From positions 1-10,797 of the forward strand of contig DNZB01000380.1 in the NCBI GenBank assembly GCA_003506635.1: a stretch of 10,797 bases of DNA, given 5' to 3'. Below the pieces are notes generated by a model. It did not search any database and was not told where the DNA came from. It saw only the letters and a program-made list of their open reading frames with translations. This document shows, piece after piece, positions 1 to 5,999 of the stretch. Each line of letters starts with the position of its first letter. The stretch's first letter is position 1. Origin of the DNA: Parvularcula sp. Lineage in GTDB: Bacteria; Pseudomonadota; Alphaproteobacteria; Caulobacterales; Parvularculaceae. The translations under genes were made by a program, and so were the position numbers.

Positions 1-1
1 C

Positions 2-343
2 TATTATCGCTGGATGTTCTTTGCGCCGTCCTGCATCGAGCCGATGATGCTCGACAAGCTCGGCAAGGTGACGCGCGAGAATGCCGCCGCCGCCGGACAC
101 GGCGATTATGAGCGCGTGACGGCCTCGATCGCGCAAGCGCTGTCGAACGGGCCTTATATCCTCGGCGAGAAGTTCTCCGCCGCCGACGTCGTCATGGGAT
201 CGACGCTCAACTTCGCGACAATGTTCGGGGCGATCCCGCTCGAAGGCGCGATCAAGGCTTACGTCGAACGCATCAAGGCGCGTCCCGCTTTCGCATCGAT
301 GATGGCGAAGAACGCCGAGATCGCGAAGGCGATGGGGCTATGA
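2..343 (+). CDS. Glutathione S-transferase, C-terminal part (5' end outside window)
   Basis: The frame is open from the left edge (first full codon at base 2) to a TGA at 341-343, giving 113 visible residues. It lacks the N-terminal thioredoxin-like domain, which must lie upstream. What is visible is the all-helical C-terminal GST domain. The segment GPYILGEKFSAADVVMG carries the usual 'LGE..S.AD' pattern, in which Ser and Asp form the N-capping box of the core helix, and the end has the common 'ERIKARPAFA' helix. Family members conjugate glutathione to electrophiles in the cytoplasm, but the substrate cannot be inferred from this half. The stop codon overlaps the next start as ATGA, so it is coupled to the GFA-family gene, which also belongs to a glutathione-linked family. 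GST superfamily assignment is firm and the subclass is unknown. Confidence 0.9.
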   Translation, partial: YYRWMFFAPSCIEPMMLDKLGKVTRENAAAAGHGDYERVTASIAQALSNGPYILGEKFSAADVVMGSTLNFATMFGAIPLEGAIKAYVERIKARPAFASMMAKNAEIAKAMGL

Positions 344-717
344 GCGCCGCGCATGACGGCGCCTGTCATTGCGGGGGCGTCCGGTTCCGTGCGCATGGCG
401 CCCCGAAATTCGTTTCGGCCTGCCATTGCGAAAGCTGCCGCCGCACGACGGGCGGCGCCTTTTCAACCTGGGTCGGCTTTTCTTCCAGCGACGTTGAATG
501 GTCCGGCGACAGCCCTTATTTCCACGCAAGCTCGATGGGCGTCAAACGCGGTTTCTGCAAATCCTGCGGCACGCCGCTGACGTATCAGTCGGAGAAATGG
601 CCGGGGGAGACGCATTTCCTGATCGGCGTCTTCAAGGACCCCTCGCCCTTCACGCCGCGCAGCGACTACATGATTGAAGAACGGCTTCACTGGGTGAAGC
701 CGGTTGCGGAGAAATGA
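340..717 (+). CDS. GFA family (CENP-V/GFA, PF04828) zinc-binding protein
   Basis: This is a 125-residue protein of normal length for the single-domain GFA fold. Its eight conserved metal-site positions are visible: Cys9-His10-Cys11, Cys28/Cys30/Cys33 (the CHCESCRR motif), and Cys73/Cys76 (FCKSCGTPL). The name comes from Paracoccus Gfa, proposed to speed the reaction of formaldehyde with glutathione. That activity has been questioned, and most members have no proven role, so 'formaldehyde-activating enzyme' should not be taken literally. The ATG at 340 overlaps the GST stop (ATGA), and no strong ribosome-binding site sits at the usual distance, which fits translational coupling. It lies between a GST gene and a short-chain dehydrogenase gene, consistent with glutathione or carbonyl metabolism, though that is an inference from context only. 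Confidence 0.9.
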   Translation: MSAAHDGACHCGGVRFRAHGAPKFVSACHCESCRRTTGGAFSTWVGFSSSDVEWSGDSPYFHASSMGVKRGFCKSCGTPLTYQSEKWPGETHFLIGVFKDPSPFTPRSDYMIEERLHWVKPVAEK

Positions 718-1586
718 TGAGCCTTCCGAACAAGTCCGCCGTCGTCACCGGCGTTTCGTCCGGCATCGGCCGCGCCATAGCGAAATCGCTGACGGACGCC
801 GGCTGGCGCGTCTTCGGCAGCGTCCGGAGGGAAAGGGACGCCATCGAGGCCGCCGCCGCGCTCGGCGGCAATTTTTCTCCGCTCATCTTCGACGTCACTG
901 ACGAGGCGGGGATCGCGCGCGGCGCGGATGCGGTTCGCGCCGCGCTCAAAGGCGAAACGCTCGGCGCCCTCGTCAACAACGCCGGAATCGCGGTCGGCGG
1001 CCCGGTCGCCTGTCTCAACATGGACGATCTGAAACGCCAGATCGACATCAACGTCTATGGGCCGATCCGCGCGATCAAGGCTTTCGCGCCCCTGCTCGGC
1101 GCCGACCGCGTGCAGAATGGCCCGCCGGGGCGCATCGTCAACATGAGTTCGGTCGCCGGAAAGATCGCCTCCCCCTTCATGAGTCCTTACGCGATGTCGA
1201 AGCATGCGCTTGAAGCGATGTCGGAAAGCCTTCGCCGCGAGATGGTCATGCATGGAATCGACGTCGTCATCGTCGGCCCCGGCGCGATCAGGACGCCGAT
1301 CTGGGCGAAGGCCGACGAAATAGACTTCGAGCAGTACAGGCGGACGGATTATTTCTCCGACCTCGAACGGATGAAGGGCATGATGCAATCCTTCGGCGAG
1401 CAGGGTCTCGAGGCCGGGGCGGTCGGAAAGCTCGTCCTTGGCATCCTCATGTCAGCAAAGCCGAAGACGCGTTACGCAATCCTCAAGAACAAATTCATGA
1501 TGTGGACGCTCCCGAACCTCCTGCCCAAACGCATGGTCGACAGCTTCGTCGCCAAACGATTCGGGCTGAAGCCGCGCACGGCGTGA
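714..1586 (+). CDS. Short-chain dehydrogenase/reductase (SDR), probably NADP(H)-dependent
   Basis: This 290-residue protein is a classical SDR. The cofactor motif TGVSSGIG is at residues 12-19, NNAG at 88-91, the structural Asn in INVYG near 113, and the catalytic set is Ser145/146, Tyr159 and Lys163 (YAMSK), followed by the PGAIRTP loop near 189-195. Two arginines after the second strand (38-39, SVRRE) suggest preference for NADPH. The C-terminal extension of about 60 residues, with an amphipathic LPNLLPKRMVDSFVAKRFG stretch, resembles SDRs annotated as acting on steroid, retinol or other lipophilic carbonyls, but the substrate cannot be named. Two adjacent ATGs (714 and 717) are possible starts. 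A GGAG at 708-711 is 2 nt from the first and 5 nt from the second, so 717 may be the true start, overlapping the upstream stop as TGATG. Confidence 0.93.
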   Translation: MMSLPNKSAVVTGVSSGIGRAIAKSLTDAGWRVFGSVRRERDAIEAAAALGGNFSPLIFDVTDEAGIARGADAVRAALKGETLGALVNNAGIAVGGPVACLNMDDLKRQIDINVYGPIRAIKAFAPLLGADRVQNGPPGRIVNMSSVAGKIASPFMSPYAMSKHALEAMSESLRREMVMHGIDVVIVGPGAIRTPIWAKADEIDFEQYRRTDYFSDLERMKGMMQSFGEQGLEAGAVGKLVLGILMSAKPKTRYAILKNKFMMWTLPNLLPKRMVDSFVAKRFGLKPRTA

Positions 1587-2245
1587 ACGCTTCGTCCTTC
1601 AAAGCGGTCATTTTCGACTTCGGCGGCGTCTTCACGACCTCCCCCGTGGAGAATTTCGCGGCATATGAAAAGCGCCATGGCCTCCCCGCGCGCTTCATCG
1701 GCGGCGTCATCAAGTCAAATCTCCATCAGGGCGCGTTTGCGCGGTTCGAGCGAGCCGAGATTTCATTCGCGGAATTCGACGCGCTGTTCAGGGCGGAGAC
1801 GCGCGCGGCGGGGCGCGAGATCGGCGGCGATGACTTCGTCGCGCTCCTTGACGTGGCGCTGAAGCCGGAGATGGCGGCGGCCCTGCGCCGCGTGAAGGCG
1901 GCGGGCTTCAAAACGGGGTGCATCACCAATAATTTCGAGGGCCTCGATCCCGTGCGCCGCGAGCGTCAAGCGCATGGCGGCGCCGCGATCGCCGAAATCT
2001 TCGCGATGTTCGATCACGTCATCGAGTCGTCAAAAGCCGGCGTCAGGAAACCGGAACCGCGCATTTACGAAATGATGCTGGAAGCGCTCGGTCTGCCTGC
2101 ACCGGCCTGCGTTTTCCTCGACGACCTCGGCGTCAATCTGAAGCCCGCGCAGGCGATGGGCATGCGGACGATCAAGGTCCCGTTCGGCGACGTGCGCCCG
2201 GCGATTGACGCGCTGGCGGCGGCCCTGTCGATCGACTTGCAATAG
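1583..2245 (+). CDS. HAD-superfamily hydrolase (HAD-IA, epoxide-hydrolase N-domain/ACAD10-like)
   Basis: I choose the GTG at 1583, which overlaps the SDR stop as GTGA. It gives 220 residues with the HAD nucleophile motif starting at residue 9, whereas an in-frame ATG further up would run 85 bp into the SDR gene and add a low-complexity leader. HAD motifs are in order: VIFDFGGV with nucleophile Asp12, ITNN with Thr115, RKPEP with Lys156, and FLDD with Asp180/Asp181. The cap is helical and inserted after motif I (class C1). The position two after the nucleophile is Gly14 rather than the usual acid/base Asp. This DxGGV form is typical of the subgroup related to ACAD10/11 N-domains and YihX-like proteins. 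Probably a soluble phosphatase or dehalogenase-like hydrolase of unknown substrate. It is last in the operon. Confidence 0.88.
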   Translation: MNASSFKAVIFDFGGVFTTSPVENFAAYEKRHGLPARFIGGVIKSNLHQGAFARFERAEISFAEFDALFRAETRAAGREIGGDDFVALLDVALKPEMAAALRRVKAAGFKTGCITNNFEGLDPVRRERQAHGGAAIAEIFAMFDHVIESSKAGVRKPEPRIYEMMLEALGLPAPACVFLDDLGVNLKPAQAMGMRTIKVPFGDVRPAIDALAAALSIDLQ

Positions 2246-2252
2246 CCCCGCC

Positions 2253-2281
2253 CCCGGCGTCACGCGGCGCGTCAGGCCGGG
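2253..2281. terminator. Candidate hairpin between convergent genes
   Basis: The 58-bp gap between the HAD gene and fadJ holds an inverted repeat, CCCGGC at 2253-2258 and GCCGGG at 2276-2281, with a smaller ACGC/GCGT stem inside at 2262-2265 and 2269-2272. It could fold on transcripts from either side and act as a bidirectional terminator or transcript end. No T-run follows on either strand, so it would not be a classical intrinsic terminator. In a GC-rich genome a 6-bp stem can arise by chance. Confidence 0.3.
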
Positions 2282-2303
2282 CGCGGCGTCTGAACCGCCG
2301 CGG

Positions 2304-4505
2304 TCACGCCGCCTTGTAAAGCGTCTCCTTCTTCGCCGCCATGTCGCGAAATTTTTGAGGCGGGTTGAAGCGCGCGCCGTATTTCTGGGCGAGGCTTTCA
2401 GCCTTCCTCACGAAGGCCTCAACGCCGATCGTGTCGATGTGACTCATCGGCCCGCCTGTCCACGGCGCAAATCCCCAGCCGAAGATCGCGCCCAAATCCG
2501 CCGATTGCGGATCGGGCACGATGCCGTCGGCGTAACATTGCGCGGCAGGAATGAGCTGCGCGTAGAGGATGCGTTCCTTGACCTCTTCCGCCGAAGGCTG
2601 AACCTTGGCCGGCGGGAAATAGTCCGCGATCCCCTTCCACAGCGTCTTCTTGCCGTCCGCGGGATAGTCGTAGAAGCCGCCGCCGGACTTCCTGCCCTTG
2701 CGGCCCAGCTTGTCGACCATCACCTCAAAGAGGTCCTCAACGCCCGACGGCTTGTAGTCCGGCCCAAGTTCTTTCTTCGTCGCTTCCATCACGCGCTTGC
2801 CAAGCTCAAGCGAGGTTTCATCAACGAGCGCCAGCGGCCCGACCGGCATGCCGAGCATTTTCGACGCGTTCTCGATAAGGGCTGGGCTGATCCCTTCCTT
2901 CACCATCAGCATCGCTTCGTTAAGATAAGGCGGCACGACGCGGTTCGTGTAGAAGCCGCGCGTGTCCTTCACGACGATCGGCGTCTTCTTGATCAGGCCG
3001 ACATAGTCGAGCGCCATGGCGAGCGCCTTGTCCCCGGATTTCTCGCCCGGGATGATCTCGACGAGCGGCATCTTGTCGACCGGCGAGAAGAAGTGGACGC
3101 CGATGAATTGATCCGGGCGCACGGAGTTCTTCGCAAGGCCGGTGATAGGCAGCGTCGAGGTGTTGGAGGCGAAAATCACGTCCTTGCGGATGACGGCTTC
3201 CGTCTTCTTGATGACGTCGGCCTTGACGTCAGGGTCTTCAAAAACCGCCTCGATAATCATGTCGACGTCTTTGAGGTCCTCGTAATTCGTCGTCGGCTTG
3301 ATGCGGGCGAGAAGCTCCTCGCCCTTTTCCTTGCTGACCTTGCCGCGCGCGACGCCCTTTTCGACTATGCCCGTCGAATAGGCCTTGCCTTTTTCCGCGG
3401 CGGGCATGTCGCGATCGAGGAGGACGACCTCCATTCCGCCCTTCGCCGTCACATAGGCGATGCCGGCGCCCATCATTCCTGCGCCGAGGACGCCGACGCG
3501 TTTGATCGGGGTTTTCCCGACATTTTTCGGCCTCTGCTCGCCCTTCTCCGCCGCCTGCTTGTTGATGAACAGGGTACGGATCATGTTGCGGGTCTGCGGA
3601 CTCGTGACGAGCTTGCCGAAATATTTCGACTCGATGCGAAGCGCGGTGTCGAAAGGAACGATCGAGCCTTCATAGAGGCAAGAGAGAATGTGCTGGACCG
3701 CGGGGTAGTTATGCTGCGTCTCGCGCTGCGCCATGGCGTTGGAGCCGATGTGGAACTGCACCGCCGCAGGGTGCGTCGGACCGGCGCCGCCCGGATATTT
3801 GAAGCCCTGTTTGTCCCAGGGCTGAGCGACTTTCGGGTTCGCTTTCACCCATGCTTTCGCCTTGGCGACGATTTCACCGGCTGGCGCGATCTCCTGGATG
3901 ATGCCGAAACCCTTCGCCGCCGCAGGGTCGATCGGCTGGCCTTGCGTCGCCATGATCGCGGCCTGCTGGAGGCCCGCAAGACGCGGCAGGCGCTGCGTGC
4001 CGCCGCCGCCGGGGAGAAGACCGACCTGCACTTCCGGCACGCCAAGCTGGATCTTCGGATCGTCCGCACACACACGGTAATGGCAGGCGAGCACAAGTTC
4101 GAGACCGCCGCCGAGCGCGAGACCGTTGACGGCGGCGGCGACGGGTTTGGCCGACGCCTCGCCGCTCATCAGCTTTTTGGCCGGCCTGCCGCTTGTCTCA
4201 AGCTTGCGGAGCATCGCGTTCAGATTGAAGAGGCGCGCGAACAGCTCCTTTTTGTCGGTCGCGCCCCCCGATATGCCGCCGCCGCCGAGCATGCGAAGGT
4301 CAGCGCCCGCGAGGAACCCCGATTTCTTGCCCGAGGTGATGACCGCGCCCTTGATCGCGTCGTCCGCGCAGAATTTCTCGATGAACGCGGCGAACTCGGT
4401 CATCAACGCCTCGTTCCAGACGTTCATCGACTGGCCCTTGAGGTCGATGGTGACGAGGGCGATCCCGTCGCCGTCGATTTCGACTGTCATCGCTTCGTTG
4501 GTCAT
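2304..4505 (-). CDS. fadJ: FadJ-like fatty-acid oxidation complex alpha subunit (enoyl-CoA hydratase / 3-hydroxyacyl-CoA dehydrogenase)
   Basis: This 733-residue protein, full length for the family, catalyses hydration of trans-2-enoyl-CoA and NAD-dependent oxidation of L-3-hydroxyacyl-CoA. Residues 1-200 form the crotonase domain: the FLAGADLRML oxyanion-hole segment near 64-73 and the catalytic glutamates Glu136 (GGGLEL) and Glu158 (GVPEVQ) followed by LLPGGGGTQRLPR. This two-glutamate spacing and the ACHYRVCADDPK loop resemble FadJ more than FadB. Residues 336-516 are the Rossmann domain, with GAGMMG at 341-346, SNTSTLPI at 448-454, catalytic His471 (HFFSP) and Glu483 (LVEIIPG). The C-terminal helical domains follow from KDTRGFYTNR. 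The start has an AGGAAG 6 nt upstream. It lies 84 bp downstream of the thiolase gene, and no acyl-CoA dehydrogenase gene is in view. Confidence 0.96.
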   Translation of the reverse strand: MTNEAMTVEIDGDGIALVTIDLKGQSMNVWNEALMTEFAAFIEKFCADDAIKGAVITSGKKSGFLAGADLRMLGGGGISGGATDKKELFARLFNLNAMLRKLETSGRPAKKLMSGEASAKPVAAAVNGLALGGGLELVLACHYRVCADDPKIQLGVPEVQVGLLPGGGGTQRLPRLAGLQQAAIMATQGQPIDPAAAKGFGIIQEIAPAGEIVAKAKAWVKANPKVAQPWDKQGFKYPGGAGPTHPAAVQFHIGSNAMAQRETQHNYPAVQHILSCLYEGSIVPFDTALRIESKYFGKLVTSPQTRNMIRTLFINKQAAEKGEQRPKNVGKTPIKRVGVLGAGMMGAGIAYVTAKGGMEVVLLDRDMPAAEKGKAYSTGIVEKGVARGKVSKEKGEELLARIKPTTNYEDLKDVDMIIEAVFEDPDVKADVIKKTEAVIRKDVIFASNTSTLPITGLAKNSVRPDQFIGVHFFSPVDKMPLVEIIPGEKSGDKALAMALDYVGLIKKTPIVVKDTRGFYTNRVVPPYLNEAMLMVKEGISPALIENASKMLGMPVGPLALVDETSLELGKRVMEATKKELGPDYKPSGVEDLFEVMVDKLGRKGRKSGGGFYDYPADGKKTLWKGIADYFPPAKVQPSAEEVKERILYAQLIPAAQCYADGIVPDPQSADLGAIFGWGFAPWTGGPMSHIDTIGVEAFVRKAESLAQKYGARFNPPQKFRDMAAKKETLYKAA

Positions 4506-4511
4506 GGCGTT

Positions 4512-4517
4512 CTTCCT
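4512..4517 (-). promoter_or_regulatory. Ribosome-binding site of fadJ
   Basis: Read on the minus strand, AGGAAG lies 6 nt before the ATG at 4505. The same hexamer precedes the thiolase gene at a matching distance. This fixes the start used for fadJ and shows that, unlike the left operon, the gene has its own initiation signal rather than relying on overlap coupling. Confidence 0.7.
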
Positions 4518-4561
4518 GTAATGCGCGAAACTGGCGGCGGGTCAGGCGGCAGGGCTGAGAT

Positions 4562-4588
4562 TTGCGATCGCCAATCGGCGACCTGCAA
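4562..4588 (-). other. Intercistronic hairpin between thiolase gene and fadJ
   Basis: Immediately after the thiolase stop codon (4590-4592 on the plus strand) lies an interrupted palindrome. The outer arms are TTGC (4562-4565) and GCAA (4585-4588), and the inner arms are TCGCC (4568-4572) and GGCGA (4577-4581), around the 4-nt loop AATC. Nine pairs form with a 2x3 internal loop. No T-run follows, and fadJ begins 57 nt further on, so it is more likely an mRNA-processing or stabilising element, or a dispersed palindromic repeat, than a terminator. Folding is inferred by eye. Confidence 0.4.
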
Positions 4589-4589
4589 C

Positions 4590-5798
4590 CTAAACCCGCT
4601 CAATAATCGTCGCCGTGCCCATGCCGGCGCCGATGCAGAGCGTGATGAGGGCGGTCGATTTGCCAGACCGTTCCAGCTCATCGACCATTGTGCCGAAAAT
4701 CATCGCGCCGGTCGCGCCCAAAGGATGGCCCATGGCGATCGCGCCGCCGTTGACGTTGATGTCCTTGTGATCGATGTCCATCGCCTGCATGAAGCGCAGG
4801 ACGACCGAAGCGAACGCCTCGTTCAGCTCCCAGAGGTCGATATCCTTCTTCGTCATGCCGGCGCGCTTCAGCGCTTTTTGGGCTGCGAATTCGGGGCCCG
4901 TCAGCATGATCGTCGGCTCGGCGCCGACCGAGGCCATGGAGACGATGCGCGCGCGCGGCTTCAGTCCGAGTTTCGCGCCCACTTCCTTCGTGCCGATCAG
5001 CACGGCGGCGGCGCCGTCGACAATGCCGGAAGAATTGCCGGCGTGGTGGACGTGATTGATTTTCTCAATCTCGGGATAGCGCTGGATGGCGACCGAATTG
5101 AAGCCGACGCTTTCGCCGAGCATCGCGAAGGACGGAGCGAGGGCGCCGAGGGCCTGCATGTCAGTGTCGGGCCGCACCGTCTCGTCCCGCGACAGCGCCT
5201 CCATGCCGAGCACGTCCTTCACCGGCACGATCGACTTCCTGAAGCGCCCCTCGTTCCACGAGCGCGCCGCGCGCTTGTGGCTTTCGACCGCGTAAGCATC
5301 GACATCGTCGCGGGAGAACCCGTGCTTTGTCGCGATGAGATCGGCGGAAATTCCCTGCGGCACGAAATAGGTCTTGAAGGCGACGGAAGGATCGACCGGC
5401 CAGGCGCCGCCGTCGGAGCCCATCGGAACGCGGCTCATCGATTCGACGCCGCCGCCAATCGTCAGGTCCGCCTCGCCAGCCTTGACCTTTGCCGCGGCGA
5501 TGTTGATCGATTCAAGCCCCGAGGCGCAGAATCGGTTGACCTGAATGCCCGCGGTGGTCTCGGCGAAGCCGGCGTTAAGGACGGCGGTGCGCGTGATGAC
5601 CGCGCCCTGCTCGCCGACCGGGGAAACAACCCCCATGGCGACGTCATCGACATGGGCGGTGTCGAGGTTGTTGCGGTCGCGAACCGCTTCAAGAACCTGG
5701 GTGACGAGTTGAATCGGGGTGATTTCGTGGAGGCTTCCGTCCGACTTGCCTTTGCCGCGGGGGGTCCGGACGGCGTCATAGACATAGGCTTCGGTCAT
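4590..5798 (-). CDS. fadA: Acetyl-CoA C-acyltransferase (thiolase, beta subunit of fatty-acid oxidation)
   Basis: This 402-residue type-II thiolase cleaves 3-ketoacyl-CoA with CoA to acetyl-CoA and a shortened acyl-CoA. The catalytic residues are all present: nucleophile Cys91 (NRFCASG), Asn326 (NEAFA), His358 (GHPLGATG) and Cys388 (CIGAGMG), with the 32- and 30-residue spacings expected of the family. The opening [11 protein letters not shown] is typical of bacterial thiolases. It is first in a two-gene minus-strand operon with the FadJ-like gene, so degradative beta-oxidation is a better reading than acetoacetyl-CoA synthesis for polyhydroxybutyrate, although the sequence alone cannot exclude the latter. 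The ATG at 5798 has an AGGAAG 6 nt upstream. The symbol is by analogy: length and motifs fit FadA/AtoB-like thiolases better than the longer E. coli FadI. Confidence 0.95.
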   Translation of the reverse strand: MTEAYVYDAVRTPRGKGKSDGSLHEITPIQLVTQVLEAVRDRNNLDTAHVDDVAMGVVSPVGEQGAVITRTAVLNAGFAETTAGIQVNRFCASGLESINIAAAKVKAGEADLTIGGGVESMSRVPMGSDGGAWPVDPSVAFKTYFVPQGISADLIATKHGFSRDDVDAYAVESHKRAARSWNEGRFRKSIVPVKDVLGMEALSRDETVRPDTDMQALGALAPSFAMLGESVGFNSVAIQRYPEIEKINHVHHAGNSSGIVDGAAAVLIGTKEVGAKLGLKPRARIVSMASVGAEPTIMLTGPEFAAQKALKRAGMTKKDIDLWELNEAFASVVLRFMQAMDIDHKDINVNGGAIAMGHPLGATGAMIFGTMVDELERSGKSTALITLCIGAGMGTATIIERV

Positions 5799-5804
5799 CG
5801 ACGG

Positions 5805-5810
5805 CTTCCT
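5805..5810 (-). promoter_or_regulatory. Ribosome-binding site of the thiolase gene
   Basis: AGGAAG on the minus strand, 6 nt before the ATG at 5798, supports that start. It is identical in sequence and spacing to the site before fadJ. Confidence 0.7.
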
Positions 5811-5846
5811 TTCGGGTATTGGCGCGGGAGGCTAGGCCCGGGCGTT

Positions 5847-5858
5847 TAGAATGGTCTA
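5847..5858. promoter_or_regulatory. Candidate TetR-type operator upstream of the thiolase gene
   Basis: The 12-mer TAGAATGGTCTA is an inverted repeat of TAGA and TCTA around ATGG, centred about 54 bp before the thiolase start and 147 bp before putA. Short AT-edged repeats of this TAGA(C)..(G)TCTA kind are common among operators of TetR-family repressors, including the E. coli NemR box, and beta-oxidation genes are often under such repressors. The half-sites are only 4 bp, so chance is not excluded, and no tetR gene is in view. Nearby, CTAGGC occurs twice as a direct repeat (5832-5837 and 5860-5865), flanking the site. Confidence 0.35.
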
Positions 5859-5929
5859 CCTAGGCGGCGCCCTACCCCTTCGCAACGCCGTTCCGCAGCG
5901 CGGCGGATCAACTCTTTGAGGTGGCGGGA

Positions 5930-5958
5930 ATGACAGGCCGGGGGGTTCGCGCTATCGG
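5930..5958 (+). promoter_or_regulatory. Candidate sigma-70-like promoter for putA
   Basis: ATGACA at 5930-5935 matches 5 of 6 positions of the TTGACA -35 box. After a 17-nt spacer, TATCGG at 5953-5958 matches 3 of 6 of the -10 box. Alphaproteobacterial promoters tend to keep the -35 box better than the -10 box. Transcription would begin near 5965, leaving a leader of about 35 nt. It is the best match I found on the plus strand of the gap, but it is only a by-eye match. Confidence 0.3.
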
Positions 5959-5999
5959 GTCGCGGCCTTTCTGGCCCGGATCGGAAAATCGCGCCTTCA

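Noticed and set aside
687..1388. A 233-codon minus-strand frame opposite the SDR gene.
   Set aside because: Asp/Arg/His-rich product without motifs. The opposite strand has the complete set of SDR motifs.
1502..1582. An upstream in-frame ATG that would lengthen the HAD protein by 27 residues.
   Set aside because: It would overlap the SDR gene by 85 bp and add a low-complexity leader. The GTG at 1583 gives the usual short lead into motif I and a typical GTGA overlap.
2205..5849. A 1214-codon open frame on the plus strand, antisense to both the fadJ-like and thiolase genes.
   Set aside because: Its product is rich in Arg, His, Asp and Ala with no recognisable domain, and the minus-strand genes carry complete catalytic motifs. 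Long antisense frames are expected where codon use is strongly GC-biased.
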